64,000 nucleotides of DNA from Rhodococcoides kyotonense (GCF_900188125.1 NZ_FZOW01000004.1:1-64000), one strand, 5' to 3'; numbered from the stretch's first letter, positions 9,361 through 18,047 are shown. Notes: a model not told the origin generated them from the letters alone. Numbers and translations are program-made.

Positions 9361-10341
9361 TTATTTGTCGCGCAGAACTGCACCGGCGTCGGCGAAGGCT
9401 TTTGCTCGTCGCGCGATGGTCGGCGGGGCCGCGGGCTCCCCGTGCCACAACCGGTACAGCGTGGACATGCTCAGCACGATCCTCTCGGGCGAGTCCCATG
9501 CGCTATATCGATCGAATTCCTTGGATTGCATCATCTTTCGCGCTGCATGAGCGGAACCGACCCCCGCGTCGAAGTGTTCGCGACCGGCCTGATCGACCCA
9601 CGTCCAGTAATCGTGGACCGCTCGGATCTCGGAGATCCCACACAGTGGTCCGTGCCCGGGGACGTACACGGCGGCGTCGAGCGAGATCAGGTGTTCCAGC
9701 GCGGCCGTCCAGTTCTCGAGCGGACCGTGCCACAGAACCGGCGTCGAGCCGATGAACAGCAGGTCTCCGGCGAACACGACGCCTGCGTCGGGCACGTGGG
9801 CGATCAGGTCCCCCGCGGTGTGCGCGGGACCGAGGTATCGCAGCTGCACGTCACGGCTCCCGACGCCGATGCGCTCGGTGACGTCGAAGGTGTGGTCGGG
9901 CAATCGCGGCGTCTTTCGTGGGAACTGCGCGTCGCCGCGGACGCGGTTCATGTAGCTGCCCATCGCACCCACTGGGCCCGGCACCCAGCCGACCAACGAG
10001 CCCACCGATGCGAACGCGTGCACACCCGACGGCGGCGTCTCCTCCTTCATCGAGTGCAGAGACGCGGCGCTCGTGGTGATACGCGCATCGGCGGGCACCG
10101 TGTCGTTACCCCACCAGTGGTCACCGTCGGAGTGGGTGTTGACGACCTCGGTGATCGGCGATCGCTGTGTGAGCGTGACGGTTTCGGCCGCGATCTCCTG
10201 CGCCCGACGCGTGTCCCACACCGTGTCCACGACCATCGACGCGGCCCCGTCGTCGACGATCAGTCCGGTGTTCGTCTGACCCCAGCTCCCCGGTTCCCAC
10301 AGGAAGGCCCAGGTTCCGTCCGCGATCTGCTGCGCACTCAT
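9361..10341 (-). CDS. MBL-fold metallo-hydrolase
   Basis: A 326-aa metallo-beta-lactamase-fold hydrolase. The metal-binding motif is H70-S-D-G-D74-H75, followed by WWGN. The usual HxHxDH therefore has Asp in place of the second His, a variant seen in the HSDGDH subgroup. Later ligands fit GPAHTAGDLIAHVP (His), FAGDLLF (Asp) and YVPGHGPL (His). There is no signal peptide, so it is probably cytoplasmic. It starts at ATG with a downstream spacing of 54 nt to the nitroreductase on the same strand. The C-terminal 60 residues carry an extra helical part. The substrate is unknown. Confidence 0.85.
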   Translation of the reverse strand: MSAQQIADGTWAFLWEPGSWGQTNTGLIVDDGAASMVVDTVWDTRRAQEIAAETVTLTQRSPITEVVNTHSDGDHWWGNDTVPADARITTSAASLHSMKEETPPSGVHAFASVGSLVGWVPGPVGAMGSYMNRVRGDAQFPRKTPRLPDHTFDVTERIGVGSRDVQLRYLGPAHTAGDLIAHVPDAGVVFAGDLLFIGSTPVLWHGPLENWTAALEHLISLDAAVYVPGHGPLCGISEIRAVHDYWTWVDQAGREHFDAGVGSAHAARKMMQSKEFDRYSAWDSPERIVLSMSTLYRLWHGEPAAPPTIARRAKAFADAGAVLRDK

Positions 10342-10383
10342 GCGCTCGACGCTACAGGCGCTCCCCCCGCGCGCCGGAACGAG

Positions 10384-10863
10384 TCAGATCTCTTCGTTCT
10401 CGAACCGCGCGTTACGACGACGCACCCGCCAGATCGCGATTCCCACGAGGCCGCCGCCGAGGACTGCCCCGACGACCCCGCCTGCCCACGAGCTCGCTTC
10501 GGAGAACGTCTCGGGCTGCAGTTTCAGTAGCGCACCGAGATATCCGACGAGCAGGACGATCGCGACGACGACTCCGCGAATCCGGTTGACCTTCGCGGTG
10601 TACAAGTTGACGCTGCGGGCAGCCGCGTATCCAATGGCCAGAACGTTGATCACGGTGAGCGTCAACAGAATTCCGAGAGCGACGCGAGCACCGGTGGTGC
10701 CGGCGACCCACGGCAGGACCGCCGCGCTGATCAGGGACGCCCACTGGAACAGTTGAAATCCTATGGCCGACGCCTCGTTCCAGACGTCGCGCTGGCGTTC
10801 GTCGTCGTAGAACTCGTCGTCGAGGTCGCCGACGAACCGCATGGCTTTGATGAACGTGCTCAT
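10384..10863 (-). CDS. Four-helix membrane protein partnered with XRE regulator
   Basis: A 159-aa membrane protein with an acidic N terminus (DLDDEFYDDERQRD) and four hydrophobic helices, near residues 38-54, 60-80, 95-112 and 126-146. The basic tail is RVRRRNARFEN. Its ATG overlaps the stop of the upstream XRE gene by 4 nt (ATGA), so the two are translationally coupled. Such pairs, a small XRE protein plus a DUF2178-like membrane protein, are widespread, but the function of the membrane partner is not known. Confidence 0.75.
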   Translation of the reverse strand: MSTFIKAMRFVGDLDDEFYDDERQRDVWNEASAIGFQLFQWASLISAAVLPWVAGTTGARVALGILLTLTVINVLAIGYAAARSVNLYTAKVNRIRGVVVAIVLLVGYLGALLKLQPETFSEASSWAGGVVGAVLGGGLVGIAIWRVRRRNARFENEEI

Positions 10864-11102
10864 GATTCCTCCGTATCGAAGAGTGTCTCGACGGTGGTGC
10901 CCAGTGCTTTGGCGAGCTTGATGGCCAGGTAGACGCTCGGCGCATAGTCGCCGCCCTCGACGGACACGATGCTCTGCCTGCTGACGCCGCAGGCCCGTCC
11001 GAGTTCCGCCTGCGTCAGCCGAGCCGCTTTGCGGTACTCACGCACCTCGTTGGTTCTCAGCGCACTGGTTCTCGGCGCATTGGATCTCTGCGCGTCGGTC
11101 AT
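10860..11102 (-). CDS. Small XRE-family regulator (YgzD-like)
   Basis: An 80-aa DNA-binding protein consisting of one helix-turn-helix: REYRKAARLTQAELGRACG and SRQSIVSVEGGDYAPS, then LAIKLAKALGTTVETLF. It resembles short YgzD/YozG-type regulators found with a membrane protein in the same operon. The ATG at 11102 gives a 20-residue leader coded by three 15-bp repeats (11052-11096). A GTG in NEVREYR would give the usual family start at MREYRK and may be the true start. It probably controls its own two-gene operon. Confidence 0.8.
   Translation of the reverse strand: MTDAQRSNAPRTSALRTNEVREYRKAARLTQAELGRACGVSRQSIVSVEGGDYAPSVYLAIKLAKALGTTVETLFDTEES
11052..11096. repeat. Three degenerate 15-bp repeats at XRE gene start
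   Basis: GGTTCTCAGCGCACT, GGTTCTCGGCGCATT and GGATCTCTGCGCGTC are contiguous 15-mers covering the first codons of the XRE gene (AQRSN-APRTS-ALRTN on the minus strand). The period and edge position match the minisatellite of the nitroreductase. Confidence 0.65.
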
Positions 11103-11156
11103 GAGTAAAAGTCAAGCGAACTTGTCACTGGATGTCAACCCCACTTGTCATCGACG

Positions 11157-11222
11157 CGAAATTTACCCATCTGTTGTGCGCTCTGAACCCCTGAAACCAC
11201 ACAACAGATGGATGAATTTGCG
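11157..11222. repeat. Long inverted repeat between XRE gene and urtA
   Basis: CCATCTGTTGTG (11167-11178) and CACAACAGATGG (11200-11211) form a perfect 12-bp inverted repeat with a 21-nt loop. Partial symmetry extends outward through AAATTTACC and GATGAATTT to about 22 bp per arm. It lies about 150 nt before urtA and 55 nt upstream of the XRE start. It could be an operator or a hairpin; there is no T-run for a terminator. Confidence 0.6.
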
Positions 11223-11266
11223 CCGGATCGGTCCCCGAGACCGTTGTTTACAGCCGCGTAATGCAC

Positions 11267-11282
11267 GAAACGAAGAAGTCAC
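11267..11282 (+). promoter_or_regulatory. Possible GlnR half-box upstream of urtA
   Basis: GAAAC, six bases, then GTCAC matches part of the actinobacterial nitrogen regulator GlnR consensus (alternating gTnAC and GaAAC with 6-nt gaps), 85 nt before the urtA start. Flanking GTTTAC and GTAAT do not have the right spacing. Nitrogen control of urea uptake is expected from related species, but the site itself is weak. Confidence 0.3.
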
Positions 11283-11366
11283 CGCGCAACATATCGGCGC
11301 AATACTTCCCCTTTACTGTTCCCAATCGCGAATACAACTCCGTATACAAGCGAAAGGGCGTCCGCG

Positions 11367-12629
11367 ATGCCTAGCAAGTTCGCCACACGAGCGCTGGTGG
11401 TTCCCGCAGCTCTGGCCATGGTCGGATTGACCCTCACCGCGTGCGGCAGCAGGGCCGGCGACACCGCGTCGAGCGAGGGTGGATCCTCTGCCGAGTCCTG
11501 TGTCGACACCTCGGGTGACACCATCAAGGTCGGCTCGCTGAACTCGCTGTCCGGCACGATGGCCATCAGCGAAGTGACAGTGCGTGATTCGATCGCACTG
11601 GCCGTCGAGCAGATCAATGCGTCGGGTGGTGTGCTCGGCAAGCAGATCCAGGTCGTGGCTGAGGACGGAGCGTCCGAGCCCACCGTGTTCGCCGAGAAGG
11701 CGGAGAAGCTCATCAGCAGCGACTGTGTCGCAGCGGTATTCGGCGGTTGGACGTCGTCGTCACGCAAGGCGATGCTGCCGGTCTTCGAGGACAACGACGC
11801 GCTGCTGTACTACCCCGTCCAGTACGAGGGTCTCGAAGCGTCGGACAACATCTTCTACACCGGTGCCACCACGAACCAGCAGATCATCCCCGCGCTCGAC
11901 TACCTCAAGGAGCAGGGCAAGACGTCCCTCTACCTCGTCGGTAGCGACTATGTCTTCCCGCAGACCGCGAACCGCGAGATCAAGGCCTACGCAGAGGCGA
12001 ACGGCATCGAGATCAAGGGCGAGGACTACACGCCGCTCGGCTCGACGGACTTCTCCACCATCGTCAACAAGGTCCGCGCAGCCGACGCCGACGCCGTGTT
12101 CAACACGTTGAACGGTGACTCCAACGTCGCGTTCTTCCGCGAGTACACCAACGCAGGCCTGAATGCTGCTGACATGCCGGTCATTTCGGTGTCCATCGCC
12201 GAGGAGGAAGTTGCCGGAATCGGTGCACAGAACATCGCCGGACAGCTGACGGCGTGGAACTACTACCAGACCGTCGACACCCCGGAGAACACCACGTTCG
12301 TCGCGGACTACAAGGCCAAGTACGGCGCAGACAAGCCGACGTCCGATCCGATGGAAGCCGCCTACACCTCGGTCTACCTGTGGAAGAACACCGTCGAGAA
12401 GGCCAACTCGTTCGCAGTCGGCGACATTCAGGACGCAGCCGACGGTGTCAGCTTCGCCGCACCCGAGGGTGAAGTGGTCATCAACGGCGACAACCACCAC
12501 ATCAGCAAGACCGCGCGTATCGGCGAGATCCGTCCCGACGGCCTGATCTACACGATCTGGGAGTCCCCGGCGCCGATCGAGCCCGACCCGTTCCTGGAGA
12601 CCTACGACTGGGCCGCCGACCTCAACTGA
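11367..12629 (+). CDS. urtA: Urea ABC transporter substrate-binding lipoprotein
   Basis: A 420-aa periplasmic-type binding protein anchored as a lipoprotein: signal peptide residues 1-25, lipobox LTAC with lipidated Cys26. The mature part has the branched-chain amino acid/urea binding fold, starting [19 protein letters not shown]. The segments [19 protein letters not shown] and [25 protein letters not shown] are characteristic of UrtA rather than LivK. It begins a five-gene urea uptake operon whose membrane and ATPase genes follow. A long hairpin after its stop may keep its mRNA more abundant than the downstream genes, as is usual for binding proteins. Confidence 0.95.
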   Translation: MPSKFATRALVVPAALAMVGLTLTACGSRAGDTASSEGGSSAESCVDTSGDTIKVGSLNSLSGTMAISEVTVRDSIALAVEQINASGGVLGKQIQVVAEDGASEPTVFAEKAEKLISSDCVAAVFGGWTSSSRKAMLPVFEDNDALLYYPVQYEGLEASDNIFYTGATTNQQIIPALDYLKEQGKTSLYLVGSDYVFPQTANREIKAYAEANGIEIKGEDYTPLGSTDFSTIVNKVRAADADAVFNTLNGDSNVAFFREYTNAGLNAADMPVISVSIAEEEVAGIGAQNIAGQLTAWNYYQTVDTPENTTFVADYKAKYGADKPTSDPMEAAYTSVYLWKNTVEKANSFAVGDIQDAADGVSFAAPEGEVVINGDNHHISKTARIGEIRPDGLIYTIWESPAPIEPDPFLETYDWAADLN

Positions 12630-12633
12630 TACC

Positions 12634-12703
12634 GCGGCTCCGCCGCATGTGCACGGAAATACATAGCCCACTATGCATTTTCGGACACATGCGGCGAAGC
12701 CGC
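12634..12703 (+). repeat. Dispersed palindromic element (urtA-urtB hairpin)
   Basis: Arms 12634-12666 and 12671-12703 pair over about 33 bases with a few mismatches around a CCCA loop. The core GTGCACGGAAATACATAG recurs in the perfect 21-bp hairpin at 43290-43335 and as a half copy at 121-150. Sitting between urtA and urtB, it may attenuate read-through or stabilise the urtA message. Confidence 0.75.
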
Positions 12704-12718
12704 CTGAAGGAGCCACAC

Positions 12719-13603
12719 ATGGATGTCGTTGTCGGGCAGCTGTTCACCGGCCTGTCGATCGGTTCGATTCTCTTGCTCGCCGCTCTGGGACTCTCGCTGA
12801 CCTTCGGTCAGATGGGCGTCATCAACATGGCTCATGGTGAATTCATCATGGCCGGTTCGTACACCGCTTACGTAGTGCAGCAGGTCATCTCCGCAGGCGG
12901 TGCGTCACTGTTCATCTCGCTGATCGTCGGCTTCCTCGTCGGCGGCGCCATGGGTGTGCTGCTCGAAGTCACGCTCATCCAGCGCATGTATCACCGACCT
13001 CTGGACACGCTGCTCGTCACGTTCGGTGTAGGGCTCGTTCTCCAGCAGCTCGCGCGCGACATCTTCGGTGCACCCGCCGTCAACGTCGTCTCTCCCGGCT
13101 GGTTGTCCGGCGGCGTCGACATCCTCGGCGCGGTCGTCCCCAAGACCCGTATCTTCATCCTCGTGCTCGCGATCGTCTGTGTTCTCGCACTGTCGTTCGC
13201 ACTCAAGACCACTCCGATGGGTCGACGCATCCGCGCGGTCGTGCAGAACCGCGACCTCGCCGAGACGTCGGGCATCTCGAGCCGCAAGACCGACATCTCG
13301 ACGTTCTTCATCGGATCCGGTCTCGCCGGCGTCGCAGGCGTCGCACTCACGCTCATCGGGTCGACCAGTTCCACTGTCGGACAGAGCTATCTGATCGACG
13401 CGTTCCTCGTGGTCGTCGTCGGTGGTCTCGGCCAGATCAAGGGTGCCGTCATCGCGGCGTTCACGCTCGGCATCGTCAACTCGTTCATCGAATACAACAC
13501 GACGGCCTCGATCGCCAAGGTCATCCTGTTCGTCCTCATCGTGATCTTCCTCCAAGCCCGCCCGCAGGGACTGTTCGCGGTCAAGACAAGGAGTTTGGTG
13601 TGA
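12719..13603 (+). CDS. urtB: Urea ABC transporter permease UrtB
   Basis: A 294-aa inner-membrane permease of the LivH/UrtB type with about eight hydrophobic helices. The N terminus has GLSIGSILLLAALGLSLTFG followed by GVINMAHGEFIMAG, the hallmark of this family. The cytoplasmic loop RRIRAVVQNRDLAETSGISS is the ATPase-contact region. The ATG at 12719 follows AAGGAG by 7 nt; an upstream in-frame ATG lies inside the hairpin and was rejected. The stop overlaps the urtC start by 4 nt. It would form the channel with UrtC. Confidence 0.95.
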   Translation: MDVVVGQLFTGLSIGSILLLAALGLSLTFGQMGVINMAHGEFIMAGSYTAYVVQQVISAGGASLFISLIVGFLVGGAMGVLLEVTLIQRMYHRPLDTLLVTFGVGLVLQQLARDIFGAPAVNVVSPGWLSGGVDILGAVVPKTRIFILVLAIVCVLALSFALKTTPMGRRIRAVVQNRDLAETSGISSRKTDISTFFIGSGLAGVAGVALTLIGSTSSTVGQSYLIDAFLVVVVGGLGQIKGAVIAAFTLGIVNSFIEYNTTASIAKVILFVLIVIFLQARPQGLFAVKTRSLV

Positions 13604-14685
13604 GTACCTTCATCCAAAAACGTGGTGTGTGGCTCGGTTTCGCCGTTGCCGCCATCCTCCTGTTCGCCGTCGCGCCTGCAGTTCTCAGCGACTTCAGACT
13701 CAATCTGCTCGGCAAGTTCATCTGCTACGCGATCGTCGCCGTCGGCATCGGATTGGCTTGGGGCCGTGGCGGAATGCTCACGCTCGGTCAGGGCGTCTTC
13801 TTCGGTCTCGGTGCATACATCATGGCGATGCACCTCAAGATCGCCGACGCGGACATCCGTGGTGACGCTGTGCCGGACTTCATGTCGATCGCAGGTATCC
13901 GCGAACTGCCGTCGTACTGGGTTCCGTTCCAGTCACCGCTCGTCACGATCCTCGGCATCCTGTTCGTTCCGGGCCTCGTCGCGCTCGTCCTCGGTCTCGG
14001 TGTCTTCAAGCGCCGCGTCAAGGGTGCCTACTTCGCGATCCTGAGCCAGGCACTCGCCGCGGCATTCGCCATTCTTCTGATCGGGCAGCAGAGCACCGGA
14101 GGATCCAACGGGCTCAACAGGTTCCGCACGTTCTTCGGCTTCAACCTGAACGACCCGGCCAACAAGCAGATGCTGTTCTTCATCGCTGCCGGCGTGCTGC
14201 TCGTCGTCGTCGCGATCACTCGTCAGCTGATGTACTCGCGCTACGGCGAACTCCTCGTCGCAGTGCGTGATCAGGAAGAGCGCGTCCGCTTCCTCGGCTA
14301 CGACCCCGCGAACATCAAGATCGTCGCGTACGTCACCGCAGCGTTCTTCGCCGGTCTCGCCGGCGCACTGTTCGTGCCGATCGTCGGCATCGTCTCCCCC
14401 AACGACGTCGGCATCGTCCCGTCGATCGCCTTCCTCATCGGCGTCGCCATCGGCGGCCGCACGACGCTTCTCGGCCCGGTCCTCGGTGCTCTCGGCGTCG
14501 CATGGGCGCAGACCACCCTGTCCGAGCAGTTCCCGTCGGGCTGGACGTACGCGCAGGGTCTGCTGTTCATCGTCGTCGTCGGATTCTTCCCCGCCGGTGT
14601 CGCCGGACTGTTCGCGTTGCGCAGGCGTAAGAAATCCGAAGAGGCACTGGTCGTCGACGTCGAAGAGAAAGAGCTGGTCAAATGA
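13600..14685 (+). CDS. urtC: Urea ABC transporter permease UrtC
   Basis: A 361-aa LivM/UrtC-type permease, partner of UrtB. It has about nine hydrophobic segments. Motifs include GIGLAWGRGGMLTLGQGVFFGLGAYIMAMH and the coupling-loop sequence LLVAVRDQEERVRFLGYDPANIKI. The GGSNGLN segment near residue 168 is typical of UrtC. It starts at GTG overlapping the urtB stop by 4 nt, and its own stop overlaps urtD by 4 nt. Five genes in a row are therefore translationally coupled. Confidence 0.95.
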   Translation: MSTFIQKRGVWLGFAVAAILLFAVAPAVLSDFRLNLLGKFICYAIVAVGIGLAWGRGGMLTLGQGVFFGLGAYIMAMHLKIADADIRGDAVPDFMSIAGIRELPSYWVPFQSPLVTILGILFVPGLVALVLGLGVFKRRVKGAYFAILSQALAAAFAILLIGQQSTGGSNGLNRFRTFFGFNLNDPANKQMLFFIAAGVLLVVVAITRQLMYSRYGELLVAVRDQEERVRFLGYDPANIKIVAYVTAAFFAGLAGALFVPIVGIVSPNDVGIVPSIAFLIGVAIGGRTTLLGPVLGALGVAWAQTTLSEQFPSGWTYAQGLLFIVVVGFFPAGVAGLFALRRRKKSEEALVVDVEEKELVK

Positions 14686-15512
14686 TCCACACCGACAGCC
14701 ACCAGCCCACGTTCGGCGGCAACGCCGGAATGTCCAGCCAGTATCTCGAAGTACGCGGTCTGACAGTCAGTTTCGACGGATTCAAGGCCAACACCGACGT
14801 GAATCTCACTCTGATGCAGGGTGATCTGCGATTCCTCATCGGACCGAACGGCGCAGGCAAGACAACGCTGATCGACGCCATCACCGGGCTCGTACCGGCG
14901 ACCGGCTCGGTCACCAAGTCGGGCGTCGAACTGCTGGGCAAGAAGGTACACAAGATCGCGCGCCTCGGCGTCGGTCGAACGTTCCAGACAGCCAGCATCT
15001 TCGAACAGCTGACCGTCCTGCAGAACCTCGACATCGCGGCAGGCGCCGGTCGCACGTGGTCGACGATGCTGCGTAAACGCAAGACCGTGTCCGACGAGAT
15101 CGAAGAAGCCCTCGAGACCATCGGGTTGTCCAAGCACCGCGACAAGCCCGCCGGCATCCTCGCGCACGGCCAGAAGCAGTGGCTGGAGATCGGAATGTTG
15201 TTGGTGCAGAACGCAGATGTGCTTCTGCTCGACGAGCCAGTCGCCGGTATGAGTCACGAAGAACGCGAAGAGACCGGCGAGCTGCTTCGCCGCATCGGCG
15301 GGGAACGCACAGTGGTCGTCGTCGAACACGACATGGACTTCATGCGCGCGTTCGCAACGTCCGTCACCGTGCTCGCAGGCGGTCGAGTCCTGTCCGAGGG
15401 CACCGTCGCCGAGGTGCAGGCCGACCCGAAGGTCCAAGAGGTCTACCTCGGAACCGCCGCAGCAGGAGAAGAACTCGACCAGATCGCGGAAGAAGGTGCC
15501 GAGAATGCTTGA
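14682..15512 (+). CDS. urtD: Urea ABC transporter ATPase UrtD
   Basis: A 276-aa ABC ATPase. Walker A is GPNGAGKTT with Lys60, the Q-loop lies in VGRTFQTASIFEQLTVLQN, and the signature is the UrtD-specific LAHGQKQWLEIGMLL instead of LSGGQ. Walker B is VLLLDEPVAGMS and the H-loop VVVVEHDMDFM. The first 16 residues before MSSQYLEVRG are variable. If translation begins at the internal Met17 the protein is 260 aa, but the ATGA overlap with urtC supports the longer form. It powers UrtBC together with UrtE. Confidence 0.95.
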   Translation: MIHTDSHQPTFGGNAGMSSQYLEVRGLTVSFDGFKANTDVNLTLMQGDLRFLIGPNGAGKTTLIDAITGLVPATGSVTKSGVELLGKKVHKIARLGVGRTFQTASIFEQLTVLQNLDIAAGAGRTWSTMLRKRKTVSDEIEEALETIGLSKHRDKPAGILAHGQKQWLEIGMLLVQNADVLLLDEPVAGMSHEEREETGELLRRIGGERTVVVVEHDMDFMRAFATSVTVLAGGRVLSEGTVAEVQADPKVQEVYLGTAAAGEELDQIAEEGAENA

Positions 15513-16197
15513 ACTCGTCGATGTACGCACCGGTTACGGCCGAAGCGAGGTCATCCACGGTGCGTCCCTGACCGTCCCCGCCGACGGCGTCGCAGCCGTC
15601 ATGGGACACAACGGCGCAGGTAAGACCACACTGCTGCGTGCCGCCGTCGGCCTGCTGAAGGTCACCTCAGGCACCATCATGTTCGACGGCGAAGACGTCA
15701 CCTCCCTGCGTCCGAGCGCTCGCGTTTCCCGTGGCCTCGCGTACGTCCCGCAGGGGCAGCAGTCGTTCGGCCAGCTCACCACGGCCGAGAACCTGCAGGT
15801 CGTCGCCGATGGCCGTAAGCGCGGCAAGGCGTTGATCGACGAGGCGCTCGATCTCTTCCCCGCATTGAAAGAGCTTCTCACCCGACGCGCCGGCCTGCTC
15901 TCGGGCGGGCAGCGCCAGCAGCTGGCCATCGCCCGGGCACTGATCACCGAGCCGAAGATGCTGATTCTCGACGAGCCGACCGAGGGCATCCAGCCATCCG
16001 TCGTCGCCGAGATCGAACGCACCATCCTCGAGCTCACTCGCCGCGGCGGTCTGGGAGTTCTGTTGGTGGAGCAGCACATCGGGTTCGCGCTGGAGTCGGC
16101 GCAGCAGTACTACATCCTCGAAGCCGGACGCATCACGTCGTCCGGCGCCGGTGGCACCGACTCCGAGGCCGATGTGCGCGCGGCGATGGCGATCTGA
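15505..16197 (+). CDS. urtE: Urea ABC transporter ATPase UrtE
   Basis: A 230-aa ABC ATPase of the LivF/UrtE type: Walker A GHNGAGKTT, signature LSGGQRQQLAIARAL, Walker B MLILDEPTEGIQPS and H-loop LLVEQHIGFALE. ATG 15505 overlaps the end of urtD by 8 nt and has GAAGAAGG upstream; a GTG nine bases earlier is possible. The EGIQPS segment is typical of UrtE. No urease genes are in the window, so the fate of imported urea depends on genes elsewhere. Confidence 0.95.
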   Translation: MLELVDVRTGYGRSEVIHGASLTVPADGVAAVMGHNGAGKTTLLRAAVGLLKVTSGTIMFDGEDVTSLRPSARVSRGLAYVPQGQQSFGQLTTAENLQVVADGRKRGKALIDEALDLFPALKELLTRRAGLLSGGQRQQLAIARALITEPKMLILDEPTEGIQPSVVAEIERTILELTRRGGLGVLLVEQHIGFALESAQQYYILEAGRITSSGAGGTDSEADVRAAMAI

Positions 16198-16213
16198 TCG
16201 GTCACGATCCACC

Positions 16214-16894
16214 ATGGCTCGCAAAGACCTTCGCGAGAAGGTGTACATCTCCCTGCGCCGGGACCTGATCTCCGGCGCAATCCACGCAACCGAACGGCTC
16301 GGAGAAGAACGACTGGCAGAGTTGTACGGCGTCTCGCGCACACCCGTGCGTGAGGCGCTCGCACGGCTCCAGGCCGACGGCCTCGTCATGCGCGGCGACG
16401 ACGGCCTGTATCCGTACCGACCGCACGTCGGCGACCTCGCCGACCTGTACGAACTACGAAACACCCTGGAGTTACAGGGAATTGCGCGAGTCACCGGACA
16501 GATTCCCCATGACGCCGACGCTCTGGAACCGGTCGTCGAACACTGGAAACAGATGAGGTCGACGCCTCCCGAGCCCGACGCCGATTTCGTCACCCAGGAC
16601 GAGATGTTTCACGTTGCACTGCTCAGATCTGCCGGAAATCATGCACTCGCCGACGCTCTGCAGACCGTCAACGCGCGGATACGGCCGGTTCGGATGTTCG
16701 GCTATTTCACGCCGGACAGCGTCGTCGCCACCATCGACGAGCACGTCGTCATCGGCGAGTTCGTTCTTGCGGGAGACCTCGACGGCGCACGCCAGGCGCT
16801 GCTGTCCCACATCGACAACTCGCAGCAGGTCGTCATCACCCGTGCCACCGAGGCGTTGTCGATGGCGAGATTCGCTCTGTCCGTGCAGAACTGA
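16214..16894 (+). CDS. GntR-family regulator with FCD domain
   Basis: A 226-aa regulator. The N-terminal winged helix runs over residues 1-70 (LREKVYISLRRDLISGAIH, ERLGEERLAELYGVSRTPVREALARLQADG). A C-terminal FCD ligand domain follows (DLADLYELRNTLELQGIA, MFHVALLRSAGNHALADAL, EHVVIGEFVLAGDLDGARQALLSHI). It begins 16 nt after urtE on the same strand, so it is probably part of the urt transcript and may control it. The ligand is unknown. Its stop is one base from the stop of the convergent prpC. Confidence 0.88.
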   Translation: MARKDLREKVYISLRRDLISGAIHATERLGEERLAELYGVSRTPVREALARLQADGLVMRGDDGLYPYRPHVGDLADLYELRNTLELQGIARVTGQIPHDADALEPVVEHWKQMRSTPPEPDADFVTQDEMFHVALLRSAGNHALADALQTVNARIRPVRMFGYFTPDSVVATIDEHVVIGEFVLAGDLDGARQALLSHIDNSQQVVITRATEALSMARFALSVQN

Positions 16895-16895
16895 A

Positions 16896-18047
16896 TCAGG
16901 CGACGACGGCTCTCTGCGGCACACCCGAGTACTCGCTGAGCGGACGAATCAACGCGTTCGACGCACCCTGCTCGATGATGTGCGCGGTCCAGCCGGTGAT
17001 ACGACTCATGACGAAGATCGGTGTGAAGACATCGATGTCGAAGCCCATCAGAAAATACGCAGGCCCGGTGGGGAAGTCGAGGTTGGGCTTGATTCCTGTC
17101 CGGTCGTTCATGGTTCGCTCGAGCACGTCGTACATGCGCACCCACTTGCGCCCGTCGGTGACCTCGGCGACATCCTGGAATGCGGCACGCATCGTCGGGA
17201 CCCGCGAGTCACCGTTCTTGTAGACCCTGTGGCCGAAGCCCATCACCTTGTCCTTGGCTGCCAGCTTGGCCTGTAGCCACGACTCGGCGAGATGAGGTTC
17301 GCCGATCTCGAGCATGTCGCGCATGACGGCCTCGTTGGCACCGCCGTGCAGCGGGCCTTTCAGCGCGCCGATCGCCGCCGTGACCGCGCTGTAGATATCC
17401 GACAGCGTGGACGTGACGACACGAGCCGCGAACGTGGACGCGTTGAAACTGTGCTCCGCGTACAGAATCAGCGACACCTCGAATGCTGTGACGATCTTCG
17501 CATCAGGAACACTGCCGAAGCACATGTACAGAAAGTTCTCGGCGAACCCGAGATGCGAGTGCGGTGCAACAGGGTCGAGGCCGCGTCGACGACGGTGATC
17601 GGCGGCGATGATCGTCGGCAACACCGCCGTCATGCGCAGCGCCTTGAGCAGGTTCGCGTGCGCACTGTTGTCGTCCTCTGCCGGGTCCTCGGCACCGAGA
17701 TAGCTGATCGCCGTTCGCACTACATCCATGGGATGACAGTTGTCCGGCATCTTCGCGAGCAGTGACAGCATCGATCGGTCGGCGCGGCGGAATGCGCGCT
17801 CCCGCTGGGAGAAGAGTTCCAGCTGAGCCTGCGTCGGTAGTTCTCCGTTCCACAACAAGTACGCGACTTGTTCGAAGCTGCAGTGCGCCGCCAGATCTTG
17901 CACTGCATAGCCGCGATAGGTCAGCGAATTGGTCTCGGGAACGACCTTGGAGATCGCGGTCGTATCGACGACGACCCCCGCAAGCCCCTTGTATATCGTC
18001 GGCGCCGTCTTGTCCGCGAGCGCTGCTCGCGTCGTCGGATAGGTCAT
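16896..18047 (-). CDS. prpC: 2-methylcitrate synthase
   Basis: A 383-aa citrate-synthase-family enzyme condensing propionyl-CoA with oxaloacetate to 2-methylcitrate. It shows YAEHSFNASTFAARVV, LKGPLHGGANEAV and VMGFGHRVYKNGDSR, carrying the catalytic His residues, and a C-terminal catalytic Asp in NLDFPTGPAYFLMG. The short length and position in prpDBC identify it as PrpC rather than GltA. Its ATG overlaps the prpB stop by 4 nt. It is last in the operon and probably controlled from the prpD-prpR promoter region. Confidence 0.95.
   Translation of the reverse strand: MTYPTTRAALADKTAPTIYKGLAGVVVDTTAISKVVPETNSLTYRGYAVQDLAAHCSFEQVAYLLWNGELPTQAQLELFSQRERAFRRADRSMLSLLAKMPDNCHPMDVVRTAISYLGAEDPAEDDNSAHANLLKALRMTAVLPTIIAADHRRRRGLDPVAPHSHLGFAENFLYMCFGSVPDAKIVTAFEVSLILYAEHSFNASTFAARVVTSTLSDIYSAVTAAIGALKGPLHGGANEAVMRDMLEIGEPHLAESWLQAKLAAKDKVMGFGHRVYKNGDSRVPTMRAAFQDVAEVTDGRKWVRMYDVLERTMNDRTGIKPNLDFPTGPAYFLMGFDIDVFTPIFVMSRITGWTAHIIEQGASNALIRPLSEYSGVPQRAVVA

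Noticed and set aside
12647..12718. Upstream start for urtB or a small peptide running through the hairpin
   Set aside because: The codons lie within the palindromic element, and the same peptide-like reading appears at the other hairpin copy. The ATG at 12719 has its own AAGGAG.
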